Assembly (NCBI GenBank): GCA_025351425.1
Contig: JANXVY010000094.1
Location: 1 to 64,000 of the forward strand
Source: Hyphomicrobium sp.
GTDB lineage: Bacteria > Pseudomonadota > Alphaproteobacteria > Rhizobiales > Hyphomicrobiaceae
Length of the DNA stretch: 64,000 nt
Direction: 5' to 3'
Part shown: positions 37,039-46,497 of the stretch, in pieces
How the letters are laid out: the number at the start of each line of letters is the position of its first letter
Position numbering within the stretch: position 1 is the first letter of the stretch
Notes under the pieces: generated by a model
What the model was told of the DNA's origin: nothing
The model's database searches: none
What the model saw: only the letters and a program-made list of their open reading frames with translations
Position numbers and translations under genes: made by a program

Positions 37039-39143
37039 TAAGGTGCGCTTTCGCCGATGAAGCCGACTTCGAATTCGACCCGCCGGTTGGCGCTGCCGGA
37101 ACCCACAACGGGACTGACTGCGGTCGCGCGCGAAATCGTAACCAGCCGGCCCGGTTGCACGCCCCGTGACCGGAGCGCGGCCGCAACGATTTCCGCACGC
37201 GCCTTGCCGAGGGTGGCATTCTGGACCGGCGTGCCAGCTTCATCGGTGTAGCCCACAACGCGCACCAGGGCGTCGCCGCGGATGATCAGCTCCGCCAACC
37301 CTGCAATCGTGCGTTCGGCCGCCTTCTCGTCGCGATAACCGGTGCCTTCTCCAAAGAAGATCGCGTGGGACCCTGCAAACTGCTGGAGCGCCTCGCGCGG
37401 GCCGGGCGCTGCAGGGGGCGGCAAAGCTGCAAGCTGATCGCGCAGCTGCTTCAACTCGCCATCGCGCTTCTGTAGCGCTGCGGCGCGTTCGGCGCTGTCG
37501 GCTTCAAGCCGGTGCTTGACGGCCGACAGCCCCACCAAGGCGTTGGCCGCGTTAGCCGCCCGGCCGGCCGCTTCGACCAGCTGCTCGTGACCTTCCATGA
37601 CGGGCTGCTCAGCGGAGGCCGCCTGCATAGCGGCGGCGGCTTCGGGTTCAAGTCCGGACAGCGCCAGCTTGTTGATCTCGCGCGTGAGGGCGCGCAGCTG
37701 GTCCACCGGATCGCTTTCGTTGGGGACCGGTTTGGTATCGGGTTTCAACGATTGCTGGATCGCATCGGCCAGGCTTGCCAGGCGCGCAATCGCCGCGCGC
37801 TCGGGTGCGCCGCCATGGCCAGCCGGCAGCTTCAGAAGCGTTGCCGTCTCGTCAACCAGCCGGAACGCGCGGAAATAGGATTGAGCGGCAGCCGCCGTCT
37901 TCTGGTCCGCCTCGAACGTGCGCTGGTCGCTTTTCAGCTCGGCCAGTAGCGGGCGGACGTCGGCGCTTGCCGTGGGTACGGCGCTCAACTGGTCGCGGAC
38001 TTCAACGTCCGGCAGCACCGTGCGCAGATCGGCGATGAGCTTGGTCTTGACCGCCGTGTCGGGGGCGAGCCCCGCCAGCGTCAACGCGCGACCGCGCTCA
38101 GTCACCTTCACCTCGGTTGGATAGCCGCTCATGGGTGCGCTGGCGTCGACGACGCGGCGGGCGACGGCTTCCACGTGGCCGATCCGGTAATCGATATAGA
38201 TGCTCCAGGCGAGCCAGGCCAGCAACGGCACGCCAATCAGCGTCGCCAGCACGGTCAGGGGCTTTACGCCGGGGTTCAGCCTATCGTTGCCCGGCTGCAG
38301 CTCGGTGATGCGCGCTTCGAGCCGCGAGGACAGATCGCGCAACAGCGGCACGCTTTGGGCGGGCGCCGCCCCGGTCTGGCTTTCAGCGTCCAGCGCTGCA
38401 TGATGGCGGCCGATGAGCGCCAAGAACTCCTCGTCGAATACCTGCTCGGCGGCGACCGGGGCCACACCCGAACATTTGGCCGCCAGCAGGAAGCCCGGCG
38501 ATACCCGCAGGTAGACGCGAGCGTCGCTCAGATCGATCTGGCGTAGCGCGCTGCCTTCGGCTTTGAAGGCTTCGGAGGTGAATTCGTTGATCGCGGTCAG
38601 CACGCCGCCCAAAACGTGGTCGGAGTTCGAGCCCGGTGTTCCCTCGGGCCAACGGGCGACCAGTTCGCCGGTTGCGCGGCGGATCAGGAACACGTCCGCG
38701 ACCCGCAGCTGCTGGCTTTCGGCGAGCACCAATTCGCCGACTGAGCGGCCGGTGAGCAGCGCATTGATGCGCAGCATGACGGGGTTTGCGCCCAGCTTGC
38801 GGTTGATGTCGTTGGTCAGGTCCTTGATGGCGCTGGCGACGTACGCTTTCACCATACGGCCGGTCGCGGGATAGAGCGCCTCGACCAGATCGTCGGTGCT
38901 GTTATGGATCTCGGTCTTGACGGTCTTGACGATCAGCGGCGCGATGGCGGACGCGACCTCTTCGTGGCGCGCGACCTCGGCGTCGCGCAGCGCGCCATCG
39001 AGCACGGTCGCAACGCTGGAACGGAAGCGCTCGACCGTTCCCGCGCGGTCGAACACGACCTCGATGCGCTTCGACAGCTCGGCGATGGCCTCGCTCTCGG
39101 GCTGGAACAGCAGTTCTTTGAGTTTATCGACGGATTGGGACAT
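37038..39143 (-). CDS. Inner-membrane protein with cytosolic N-domain and periplasmic OmpA-like C-terminus
   Basis: 701 residues. Residues 1-290 are cytosolic by prediction; within them about 150-225 (VFLIRRATGELVARWPEG, then VLGGVLTAINEFTSEAF and YLRVSPGFLLAAKCSG) look like a small alpha/beta sensor of the longin/roadblock kind, which is my inference. One membrane helix lies at about 296-317. The periplasmic part has a BON-like stretch (about 340-390), a long Ala-rich coiled coil and an OmpA/MotB peptidoglycan-binding domain from about 600 (VVGYTDEAGTPVQNATLGKARA, ending ANRRVEFEVGF). Its stop overlaps the GTPase start. Confidence 0.88.
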   Translation of the reverse strand: MSQSVDKLKELLFQPESEAIAELSKRIEVVFDRAGTVERFRSSVATVLDGALRDAEVARHEEVASAIAPLIVKTVKTEIHNSTDDLVEALYPATGRMVKAYVASAIKDLTNDINRKLGANPVMLRINALLTGRSVGELVLAESQQLRVADVFLIRRATGELVARWPEGTPGSNSDHVLGGVLTAINEFTSEAFKAEGSALRQIDLSDARVYLRVSPGFLLAAKCSGVAPVAAEQVFDEEFLALIGRHHAALDAESQTGAAPAQSVPLLRDLSSRLEARITELQPGNDRLNPGVKPLTVLATLIGVPLLAWLAWSIYIDYRIGHVEAVARRVVDASAPMSGYPTEVKVTERGRALTLAGLAPDTAVKTKLIADLRTVLPDVEVRDQLSAVPTASADVRPLLAELKSDQRTFEADQKTAAAAQSYFRAFRLVDETATLLKLPAGHGGAPERAAIARLASLADAIQQSLKPDTKPVPNESDPVDQLRALTREINKLALSGLEPEAAAAMQAASAEQPVMEGHEQLVEAAGRAANAANALVGLSAVKHRLEADSAERAAALQKRDGELKQLRDQLAALPPPAAPGPREALQQFAGSHAIFFGEGTGYRDEKAAERTIAGLAELIIRGDALVRVVGYTDEAGTPVQNATLGKARAEIVAAALRSRGVQPGRLVTISRATAVSPVVGSGSANRRVEFEVGFIGESAP

Positions 39144-39243
39144 GCGTGGTTACCAGAGCCCAAATCGTTAAGCAGCGCAACCGTTCAGCCTACAGCTTTT
39201 GTACTGAGGCGGCACACGCATTCCAGCTCAGACGCCGTCTGCC

Positions 39244-39552
39244 TCACACGCGGGAAATCGCGCGGATCTTGTCGCCCAGTTCCAATACGCTGCCGGCCAA
39301 TTCTCGGAACGCGGCATTGCGATCGAGGGTATGGTCGGCCGACATCGCCTCGATGCGGCCATGCAATTCAGTCAGCCGCTGGCCGAGACCGTTTTCGAGG
39401 TCCCGGAGCCGCGTTTCCATCGCTGTCATGCGGGCCTGCATCTCCCGGATGAAGTCGCCGACCAGCAGGTCGCGGATCTGGTTCATCTTCTCATCGGCCA
39501 GATCGCGCGCCGGGAAAACGTTGCGCAGGTCGTTGAGGGTCGGCGCATTCAT
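39244..39552 (-). CDS. Small coiled-coil protein heading the GTPase cluster
   Basis: 102 residues, mostly helical. Heptad-like runs (RMTAMETRLRDLENGLGQRL and the following TELHGRIEAM) suggest a dimeric coiled coil between about 38 and 72. No signal peptide or membrane segment. It lies 100 bases upstream of the OmpA-like gene on the same strand. The name is unknown to me; proximity suggests it is a cytosolic partner of the membrane protein or GTPase. Confidence 0.7.
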   Translation of the reverse strand: MNAPTLNDLRNVFPARDLADEKMNQIRDLLVGDFIREMQARMTAMETRLRDLENGLGQRLTELHGRIEAMSADHTLDRNAAFRELAGSVLELGDKIRAISRV

Positions 39553-39731
39553 GTCGAAACTCGCTTATTTGCTCTCTCGGCGGCACACTCCTGCCACCAA
39601 ACATCTAACAACCACAAGCCTTTGCAACGCCCGTCGCGGGAAGCGGCATTCAATCGCAAATAGATTAACACATCTCATGCGTGGTGAGAAATGGGACGAT
39701 GGGAGGCGTGCCTACGTCTGCTGGCGAACAT

Positions 39732-40139
39732 TCAGGGCGCGTGGCTACGCATCCACTTGATCGCTTTGAAAAATCCATCCGGGCCCATGTAGCCCGGCGA
39801 GCGGGCAACTTCGCGATTGGCTTTGACCAGCAGAATCGTTGGCACCGTCGTAACGGGGCCTTCGGTCAGTTCGAGCAGCTTGGCTTCGGGCGTGTTCAGG
39901 TCGACGAAGCGCAGCGGGAACTCGCGCGCTTCGGGGGACGCGTTGAACGCCGGCATCACGTCGCGGCGCAAGACTTCGCAGTAGGTGCAGCCTTCGACCT
40001 CGATCACCACCAGTTCATAGGGGCCTGAGGCACCCGTCACGATGGTCTCGTTCAAGGCTGCATCGACGCGGACGGCGGGGACCAGAACGAGGCCCGCGGA
40101 TAAGAGGGCTGCGAGAAGAGCGAACGGGGGACGCGACAT
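39732..40139 (-). CDS. Periplasmic thioredoxin-fold protein
   Basis: 135 residues from ATG 40139 (an in-frame GTG at 40151 would add four). A signal peptide ends near VRVDA; the mature part has the redox motif CTYC (51-54) after VVIEVEG, and the cis-Pro segment VTTVPTILL. The pattern matches SoxW/thioredoxin-like exported reductases. Substrate is unknown. It stands alone between the GTPase cluster and the metal-transport genes. Confidence 0.82.
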   Translation of the reverse strand: MSRPPFALLAALLSAGLVLVPAVRVDAALNETIVTGASGPYELVVIEVEGCTYCEVLRRDVMPAFNASPEAREFPLRFVDLNTPEAKLLELTEGPVTTVPTILLVKANREVARSPGYMGPDGFFKAIKWMRSHAP

Positions 40140-40274
40140 GGTAGACTTCACGCTATTTACGCGGGAGGGTTACCCGCGCGTAAAGACTAGCCCAGCTGTG
40201 AGGCAGACGTAAAAATAGACGCTCCGCTGGTAAACGGGTGTCCCCATTTGGGACAGCGGCGGTAAGAGCCCCGC

Positions 40275-41354
40275 TCAGAACGGCGCGGGGCCGCGGAGCG
40301 CAACGATGAAGCCGGTGGTTCCGAGCAGGATCACCAGCACCGCGCCTGCGACGCCGATTACCGTCTCCAACCGCGCGGCCCACGGGCTTTCCTGGCCCGC
40401 CCACCGCACCGCGAGGTCGCGCGACCCGACCGCAAGCGCTGCCAGCGCCGACACCGTCAAAGCCGTGCCGAACGACATCATGAATGTCGCGAAGACGCCG
40501 GCCCAGAGCAGGCCCTGACTCAACGCGAACAGCATGACGAGGATCGCGCCGGTGCACGGCCTGATACCGACCGTCATGGCGAGCGAGATCGCCTTGCTCC
40601 AGACCCAGGGGCCTTGCAGCTGAGAGGGCTCCGGCATGTGAACATGGCCGCAGTGCTCGTCGTGGACGTGTTCGATGGCGGGGGCAACGGCTGGCGCTTG
40701 GTCATGGCCGTGATCGTGATTGCAGCCGGGACCATGCACATGCGTCGCGTGGCCGTGATCATGATCATGATCATGAGCGTGGCCCGACCGACTCAACATC
40801 GGCGCAACCTGGCGATAAAGCAACCAGACGCCGACGAGGGCGACTAGCGCCCAGCTCAGGATTTCGATCCACGATTCAGCCGATTTCATCTGCAGGCTGG
40901 TGGCCTTGATCGCCAGCGCCAGGATGCCGACCAGCAGGATCGCCGAACAGGCTTGGAAAAACGCCGCCAGGAACGACAGGAATATCCCGCGCCGCATGGT
41001 CTGGCGGTTGGCCAGCACGTAGGACGAGATCACCGCCTTGCCGTGGCCTGGACCCGCTGCATGAAGCACGCCGTACATGAAGCTGATGAAGGCAAGCGAC
41101 ATCGCGGCTGCGAACGGGTTTGCCGTTTTCAAGTCGCGCACGGCCGTCGCCATCTCGCGCTGATAGTATTGCTGCGTCGCCATCAGCCACCCCCAAGCGC
41201 CGCTTGCGCCCGTTGCCTGAGGGGGAGCGGTTTGGGCCGTTGGCGCAGGTCCCACACCAAAGGGCGATTTTTTTACGTCCGCCTGCGCGGACGCCAGCGA
41301 TGTCACGAGCAGCAAAGCCGCCAGCACGGCGACCGACCGGCTCAGAATTCCCAT
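40275..41354 (-). CDS. NicO/RcnA-family divalent metal transporter
   Basis: Probable Ni/Co/Zn permease. ATG 41354 shares one base with the stop of the DUF1007 gene (TGATG) and gives 359 residues; ATG 41369 is an alternative. A signal-like N-terminus precedes about six membrane segments. [20 protein letters not shown] carries the family HGK signature, and [14 protein letters not shown] the second one. Between them a His-rich cytosolic or periplasmic loop ([20 protein letters not shown]) could bind metal. The neighbours and the Zur-like site suggest zinc handling. Confidence 0.88.
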   Translation of the reverse strand: MGILSRSVAVLAALLLVTSLASAQADVKKSPFGVGPAPTAQTAPPQATGASGAWGWLMATQQYYQREMATAVRDLKTANPFAAAMSLAFISFMYGVLHAAGPGHGKAVISSYVLANRQTMRRGIFLSFLAAFFQACSAILLVGILALAIKATSLQMKSAESWIEILSWALVALVGVWLLYRQVAPMLSRSGHAHDHDHDHGHATHVHGPGCNHDHGHDQAPAVAPAIEHVHDEHCGHVHMPEPSQLQGPWVWSKAISLAMTVGIRPCTGAILVMLFALSQGLLWAGVFATFMMSFGTALTVSALAALAVGSRDLAVRWAGQESPWAARLETVIGVAGAVLVILLGTTGFIVALRGPAPF

Positions 41355-42007
41355 CAGGACTTCGCGCATGTCACTACCGCCGACTTGGTTGTGCCCGAAC
41401 CCATGCCCATCGTTCCCAACTGCTGGGACATGGCGCCGGTCAGCGTCTTTTCATCGGGGGTTTCTTCCATCTGGCCGACTGTCACCTTGCAGCCGGCCGG
41501 GGCGCCCGCCAGCGTCACCGCATCGCCTTTGGCCAGTTCGAACGCAATGAAAAAGCTCGGATCGTAGACGGCGAACTGGAAGCCTGCCGCGTCGGCTGCC
41601 AGCGGCTCTTTCAGCGGCAGCTTGAAATGCAGCGTCAGGATGCCGTCCTTATGTTCGAGCCAATAATCCTGGGGCGGGCCGAAAACGAGCTTGTTGCCGG
41701 CGAGCTTGGCGTAGGTGAAAAAGTCGAACTCCTTCAAGCCGTCCATGTTGACCTTGGCAAGTTCCGCCAGTTCCTCGCGCGAATAGACGCCGTCATTGTT
41801 GGTATCGAGGCCCTGGATTGCCATAGCCGTATAGAACTCGTCGAACGTCCAGTGATGCTGGACCGCCGCGATCTTGCCCGCCTCGTAGACGACTTCCGCC
41901 TTCGACGTCACCCACACGTGGGGGTGCGCCAGGGCCGGGGCCGCCGCGCCCGTTATCACTAGGGCTAACGCCGCCACCAGCGCCTTTATGCGCGATGTTT
42001 GCTGCAT
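41354..42007 (-). CDS. DUF1007-family secreted protein
   Basis: 217 residues with a signal peptide (cleaved after APALA) and a mature N-terminus HPHVWVTS, the typical start of DUF1007 proteins, whose His-x-His could bind metal. An EF-hand-like loop [12 protein letters not shown] follows. In many alphaproteobacteria this gene is paired with a NicO-type permease, as here with a one-base overlap. It is divergent from znuA across a Zur-like operator. A metal-chaperone role is inferred. Confidence 0.87.
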   Translation of the reverse strand: MQQTSRIKALVAALALVITGAAAPALAHPHVWVTSKAEVVYEAGKIAAVQHHWTFDEFYTAMAIQGLDTNNDGVYSREELAELAKVNMDGLKEFDFFTYAKLAGNKLVFGPPQDYWLEHKDGILTLHFKLPLKEPLAADAAGFQFAVYDPSFFIAFELAKGDAVTLAGAPAGCKVTVGQMEETPDEKTLTGAMSQQLGTMGMGSGTTKSAVVTCAKS

Positions 42008-42200
42008 GATGTCTGCCTCTTTCGCATTCGACCGCGGCGATTGCGCCCACGTCCGTTCGAGCCCAAGATCATTCGATAACTACAGCAACAGCGTGGCGCG
42101 CTGCCCGCGACACGGTGGCCTAACGCAATCGTGTCCTCTGGTCCGTCGGAGCACTTGGTGCGCGCGCCCACTTGCGCGACCGCCCGCAGGTGTGCCATAC

Positions 42201-42218
42201 GTAATGTTATATTATTAC
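42201..42218. promoter_or_regulatory. Zur-like operator between DUF1007 and znuA
   Basis: GTAATGTTATATTATTAC is an 18-base near-palindrome (7 of 9 positions pair), close to the alphaproteobacterial Zur consensus with TGTTATA and ATAACA cores. It lies 23 bases before the znuA start in the only AT-rich part of a GC-rich spacer, so it would overlap the promoter. It could serve both divergent units. Confidence 0.75.
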
Positions 42219-42240
42219 ATATGCACACAGGAGACGCTGC

Positions 42241-43206
42241 ATGGTTCGCCACTCGACATTTGCGTTCGCCGCGCTGCTCGCATCGACCGCTTGCGCCTCC
42301 GCCGACGGCGTGCGCGTGGTGGTCACATCGAAACCCATCCATTCTCTCACGGCCGCCGTGATGGCCGGGGCGGGCGAGCCCAAACTGCTGGTCGAGGGGT
42401 CTGCCTCGCCGCATACGTTCTCGCTGAAGCCGTCGGGTGCGGCGGCGATCAACGCGGCCGACGTCTTCATCCGCGTTTCCGGGCACATCGAGCCGTTTTC
42501 GGAAAAGATCAGCGAAGCGCTGCCGCCCACCGTCAAGCTGGTCACGCTCGCCGACACGCCGGGATTGAAGCTGCTCGACCAGCGCCTCGGCGCGACGTTC
42601 GAGGCTCACAGCCACGACGAACACGGGCATGACCACCACGATGCGCACGCCGATCACGACGACCATGACGATGACGAGCACGGCGGCAAGGATGGCCACG
42701 TCTGGCTCGATCCCAACAATGCCAAGATGATGGCGGGCCAAATCGCTGCGGTGCTTTCAGAAAAAGACCCCGCGCACGCCGATATCTACAAGGCCAATGC
42801 CGCCAAACTCGGCGGCGAGATCGATACGCTTGCTGCCGAGATCGAAACCCAGACCAAGCCGCTGGCTGGCCGGCCGTTCATCGTGTTCCACGACGCGTAT
42901 CAATATTTCGAGAGCCGCTTTGGCCTGACCGCCGTGGGTTCCGTCACTGTCAGCCCCGATGTGCAACCCTCCGCCAAACGGCTGACGGCGTTGCGCCAGA
43001 AAATCGCCAAGCTCGACGCTGCCTGCGTGTTTGCCGAACCACTATTCCAGCCCAAGCTGGTCGCGGCCGTCACCGAAGGCACGAAAGCCCGCGCCGGCAC
43101 GCTCGATCCCGAAGGGATCGCTCTGGAGCCCGGTCCGCAGTTGTATTTCACGCTCATGCGGACGCTGGCGGGCAACCTGACCTCATGCTTGAAGCCTGCC
43201 GCTTAA
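42241..43206 (+). CDS. znuA: Zinc ABC transporter substrate-binding protein ZnuA
   Basis: Periplasmic zinc receptor, 321 residues, AGGAGA eight bases upstream of ATG. After the signal peptide (ACASA), VVTSKPIHSL and a metal site PHTFSLKPS match cluster A-I binding proteins. A His/Asp-rich loop (about 121-150, HSHDEHGHDHHDAHADH) is the hallmark of zinc receptors. HVWLDPNNAK and VFHDAYQYFE supply more ligands. znuB and znuC are not in the window, so the permease and ATPase must be elsewhere or this receptor works with another system. Confidence 0.95.
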   Translation: MVRHSTFAFAALLASTACASADGVRVVVTSKPIHSLTAAVMAGAGEPKLLVEGSASPHTFSLKPSGAAAINAADVFIRVSGHIEPFSEKISEALPPTVKLVTLADTPGLKLLDQRLGATFEAHSHDEHGHDHHDAHADHDDHDDDEHGGKDGHVWLDPNNAKMMAGQIAAVLSEKDPAHADIYKANAAKLGGEIDTLAAEIETQTKPLAGRPFIVFHDAYQYFESRFGLTAVGSVTVSPDVQPSAKRLTALRQKIAKLDAACVFAEPLFQPKLVAAVTEGTKARAGTLDPEGIALEPGPQLYFTLMRTLAGNLTSCLKPAA

Positions 43207-43261
43207 TTTCGTGCTGAATTCAAGATAAGGCCGAAGGGCGCGGCCGTTGGAAACCCTTTCT

Positions 43262-43894
43262 TCACGTGGTCCGGCGCGCGGGTTTTTGGTAGGCGTCCCA
43301 GACGCGCCACAGCAGCAGTGCGCCCGTGATGGCCGCATACACCAGCGGCTCGGGCGGCCAACGCTTCACGACCATGATGAAATGCAGGCACGCGGCGGCG
43401 GAGGCCAGATACACCCACTTATGCAGCCGCTGCCAGAGGGTTGCGCCCAGCCGCTTGATCATCGCCGTATTGGAGGTGATCGCCAGCGGAACCAGGATCG
43501 CGAACGACAGCATCCCGATGGTGATGTAGGGCCGCTTCAACAGGTCTTTGCCGATCGCCGCCGCATTCCAATCCATGTCGAACCAGAGGTAGGCCAGCAC
43601 GTGCAGGCTCGCGTTGAAGAACGCGACGAGTCCGATCGCCCGGCGGTAACGGACGAGGTTGATCCCGGCGATCTTGCGCAGCGGCGTGATCGCGAGCCCG
43701 ATCACGAGGAAGCGCAGCGCTACCAGCCCCAGAGCATGCTCAAGCCCTTTGACGGGCTCCGCACCCAGCTGGCCCGTAAACGCGTAATAGAACGCAAACG
43801 CTGCAGGCGTCATGCCCAACGTATAGATGGCGATTTTGATCCACTCAGGTTGGATCGCAATCGCTCGCGGCCGAGTCGAGGCTTGTGTGTTCAT
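43262..43894 (-). CDS. msrQ: MsrQ, haem-binding membrane subunit of methionine sulfoxide reductase
   Basis: Passes electrons from the quinone pool to MsrP. 210 residues with six hydrophobic segments. His residues at LEHALGLVALR, FNASLHVLAYLWFD and LWQRLHKWVYLASAAACLHF match the haem ligands of the YedZ/FRD family, and RYRRAIGL is also conserved. It follows msrP after 33 bases on the same strand and converges on znuA. Confidence 0.95.
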   Translation of the reverse strand: MNTQASTRPRAIAIQPEWIKIAIYTLGMTPAAFAFYYAFTGQLGAEPVKGLEHALGLVALRFLVIGLAITPLRKIAGINLVRYRRAIGLVAFFNASLHVLAYLWFDMDWNAAAIGKDLLKRPYITIGMLSFAILVPLAITSNTAMIKRLGATLWQRLHKWVYLASAAACLHFIMVVKRWPPEPLVYAAITGALLLWRVWDAYQKPARRTT

Positions 43895-43927
43895 TGCTCG
43901 ATGTCCATTTTCGATTTCATCGAGCCA

Positions 43928-44872
43928 TCAGAAATTGGTTTTCAGATCCATGCCCGAATAAAGGCTCGCCACCTGATCGGCGTAGCCGTTGAAGGGCAGC
44001 GTTTCGCGGCGCTTGTTGAATACGCCGCCTTCGCCGATCCGGCGCTCGGTCGCTTGCGTCCAGCGCGGGTGATCGACTGCCGGATTGACGTTGGAATAGA
44101 AGCCATATTCGCCGGGGTTGGAAATGTTCCAGGTCGTGCGGGGCTGCTTGTCGGTCAGCGTGATGCGCACGATGGATTTGATGGACTTGAAGCCATACTT
44201 CCAAGGTACCACGAGGCGCAGCGGCGCGCCGTTCTGGTTGGGCAGGGTCTCGCCGTAAAGCCCCGTCGCCAGAAGCGTCAGCGGATGCAGCGCTTCGTCG
44301 AGGCGCAGGCCTTCCACGTACGGCCATGGCAGGGGTTGGAACAGCCCCTTCTGGCCCGGCATTTCGGGGGGACGGACCACCGTCTCGAACGCCACGAACT
44401 TGGCGGAGCCCTGCGGGTCGGCCCGCTTGATCACATCTGCGAGCGGGATGCCGACCCAGGGGATGACCATCGACCAGGCTTCGACGCAGCGCAGCCGGTA
44501 GATGCGCTCTTCGACCGTCGAGGGCTTGATGAAATCCTCGAGCTGATAGTCGGCGGGCTTATTCACCAGCCCATCCACCTTCACGTTCCAGGGCGTGGGC
44601 TTGAAGGCTTTCGAGTTGGCGGCCGGATCGGACTTGTCGACGCCGAACTCATAGAAATTGTTGTAGCTCGTCACGTCCTTCAAGGACGTCGGCTTTTCGT
44701 CGGTCGAGAACTTGCTCTTTGCAGCCTCGATCTTGGCGGCGAAGGCTTCGCCACCGATCAGCCCGCTTGCACCTAGGCCCGCAGCGCCTGCGATGAGGTC
44801 GCGGCGATTGAGGTAGACATCGCGCGGCGTGATCTCGGAGGATTTGATAACGCGTTGGCGGCCGATCAGCAT
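43928..44872 (-). CDS. msrP: MsrP, periplasmic molybdopterin methionine sulfoxide reductase
   Basis: Repairs oxidised Met in periplasmic proteins. Start at ATG 44872 (AAGGA upstream), 314 residues; the longer frame runs through tandem repeats. A Tat signal has [13 protein letters not shown] with the Arg pair at 23-24. The Mo ligand Cys129 lies in [28 protein letters not shown] near the end and the full sulfite-oxidase fold are clear. msrQ follows. Confidence 0.96.
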   Translation of the reverse strand: MLIGRQRVIKSSEITPRDVYLNRRDLIAGAAGLGASGLIGGEAFAAKIEAAKSKFSTDEKPTSLKDVTSYNNFYEFGVDKSDPAANSKAFKPTPWNVKVDGLVNKPADYQLEDFIKPSTVEERIYRLRCVEAWSMVIPWVGIPLADVIKRADPQGSAKFVAFETVVRPPEMPGQKGLFQPLPWPYVEGLRLDEALHPLTLLATGLYGETLPNQNGAPLRLVVPWKYGFKSIKSIVRITLTDKQPRTTWNISNPGEYGFYSNVNPAVDHPRWTQATERRIGEGGVFNKRRETLPFNGYADQVASLYSGMDLKTNF

Positions 44873-45179
44873 GGCATATCCTTGGGTCAATGAGCGTGGA
44901 GTCGATGAGTGCGGTGTCTGCAGGCTAAGTGACTGCGGGCGTAGTGTCTGCGGGCGTAGTGTCTGCGGGCGTGAACGTCCCACACCTATATTACGCCGTG
45001 GCCGGCGGTATGGTTTCGACCACTGTTCAAGACTTCGTGTCGGCTCGTCGATTGTTACGCGCTGGCGCGTTGGCCGAATATGAGAATACTGATCGATCCG
45101 GGCGCTGTTTTCACGTACCATTCACCTTGTAGATGTTTGATATCCGCATTGCGATTGTAGCAATATCGGAGGTTTTTTC
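44873..45179. other. 307-base spacer between divergent msrP and a secreted-protein gene
   Basis: Holds the 15-bp tandem repeats near msrP (44914-44973), then GC-balanced sequence with a TATATTACG tract at about 44988 that may be part of the msrP promoter, and AT-rich sequence before 45180 with GGAGG for the secreted-protein gene. No gene found. Confidence 0.5.
44914..44973. repeat. 15-bp tandem repeat, four copies, in the msrP leader
   Basis: Units GTGTCTGCAGGCTAA, GTGACTGCGGGCGTA, GTGTCTGCGGGCGTA and GTGTCTGCGGGCGTG run head to tail from 41 bases upstream of the msrP start. The first two units are diverged, the last two nearly identical, as in a slippage-prone array. Confidence 0.9.
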
Positions 45180-45500
45180 ATGTTCGACATGTTGAAAACG
45201 ATCGGCCGGACGTGCCTGGCCGGCGCAACTCTGTCCACCATACTCACCGCTTCTTCCGCAGCCTACGCGGGTCCGGCTTGTTCCAGCCTGCCGGCGCCGT
45301 TCCCTTGCGGGCAGGGTACGCATCCCGTCTGCATCAAGCGCGAGCCGTGCATCGACGGCGCGGGCCTCGTGCCTAAGACCAAGACCGTCTGCACGATGAC
45401 CAGTTGCGTAAACAATCCGCCCAAGCCGGTCCCGCAGAATACCCAGGCCAAACCCAATAAGCTCAATCCGCAGCCCGAACCTCCCGGCCGGACCAAGTAG
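45180..45500 (+). CDS. Small secreted Cys/Pro-rich protein
   Basis: 106 residues, GGAGG eight bases before ATG. Signal peptide to about residue 30 (ASSAAYA), then six Cys (ACSS, FPCG, VCIK, EPCID, VCTM, SCVN) in about 50 residues, ending in a Pro/Asn/Lys-rich tail (PQNTQAKPNKLNPQPEPP). Three disulfides are possible. No family recognised; similar proteins of this layout are common in Hyphomicrobiales. It converges on truB with an 18-base gap. Confidence 0.7.
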   Translation: MFDMLKTIGRTCLAGATLSTILTASSAAYAGPACSSLPAPFPCGQGTHPVCIKREPCIDGAGLVPKTKTVCTMTSCVNNPPKPVPQNTQAKPNKLNPQPEPPGRTK

Positions 45501-45518
45501 GTCCCGCTGGCGGAGACT

Positions 45519-46481
45519 TCAGCGCGGCCCAGTGCCCAGGTTGAATACGCGGGTCGGCTGCAGCGCGCCCTTCTCGATTTCGCCGATGGCGACGATCTGG
45601 CCTTTGCAGATCGCGTACGCTGCGCCGGTGTGGATAGGGGCGTCGCGGCCGCGGATCAGCACGGGCTGGCCCCGGCCCAGCGTCGCCGCATCCGACGGGC
45701 TGACGCTGACCTCAGTGATCTCGGTCAGTGCTGCCTCAACCGGCAGCATCAGGCCCGATGCGTGCGGCTCGGGGATCGGCTGAATGGGTTCGCCCTCGGC
45801 GACCTTGGGGTTCATAATGGCCTGGATTTCCTCCAGCGTCACCGCGTCCTCTTCGGTGAACGGGCCGACTCGGGTGCGGCGCAGCGCAATCACGTGGCCG
45901 TAGCAGCCCAGCGCGATGCCGAGATCACGGGCGATGGCGCGCACGTATGTGCCCTTGCCGCATTCGGCCTCGAACACGGTCGTATCGTCATCGGGCATGG
46001 CGACGATCGCGAGCCGGTCGATGACCACGGCGCGCGGCTCCAGCGGCACGGTCTCGCCCTCGCGCGCCAGATCGTAGGCCCGGTTGCCGTCGACCTTTAT
46101 TGCGGAGAACTGCGGAGGGGTCTGCATGATCTCGCCGGTGAACCCGGGCAGCCGCGCCTCGATGTCGGCCAGCGTCGGCCGCTTGTCGCTCGACGCCGTC
46201 ACCGGGCCTTCCGTGTCGTCGGTCGTCGTCTGCGCGCCCCAGCGGACCGTGAAGCGGTAAGCCTTTTCGCCGTCCACGGCATACGACACGGTCTTGGTCG
46301 CCTCGCCCAAGGCGATCGGAAGAATGCCGGTTGCCAGCGGGTCGAGCGTCCCGGCGTGGCCGGCCTTCTGGGCGTCCAACAGCCGCTTGATCACCGCTAC
46401 CGCCGTGGTGGAGGTCATCTCCAGCGGCTTGTCCAGGATCAGCCAGCCGTGGACGGGATTGCCTTTTTTGCGTCGTGCCAT
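45519..46481 (-). CDS. truB: tRNA pseudouridine-55 synthase TruB
   Basis: Makes pseudouridine 55 in the tRNA T-loop. 320 residues; the catalytic Asp47 lies in HAGTLDPLATG, with GWLILDKPLEMTS before it, QTPPQFSAIKVDGNRAYDLAR, and CGKGTYVRAIARDLG. A PUA-like C-terminal part follows. It lies after rbfA, separated by a 205-base spacer that is mostly a dispersed palindromic repeat. Confidence 0.97.
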   Translation of the reverse strand: MARRKKGNPVHGWLILDKPLEMTSTTAVAVIKRLLDAQKAGHAGTLDPLATGILPIALGEATKTVSYAVDGEKAYRFTVRWGAQTTTDDTEGPVTASSDKRPTLADIEARLPGFTGEIMQTPPQFSAIKVDGNRAYDLAREGETVPLEPRAVVIDRLAIVAMPDDDTTVFEAECGKGTYVRAIARDLGIALGCYGHVIALRRTRVGPFTEEDAVTLEEIQAIMNPKVAEGEPIQPIPEPHASGLMLPVEAALTEITEVSVSPSDAATLGRGQPVLIRGRDAPIHTGAAYAICKGQIVAIGEIEKGALQPTRVFNLGTGPR

Positions 46482-46497
46482 GAGTGATGCTCTTGAT

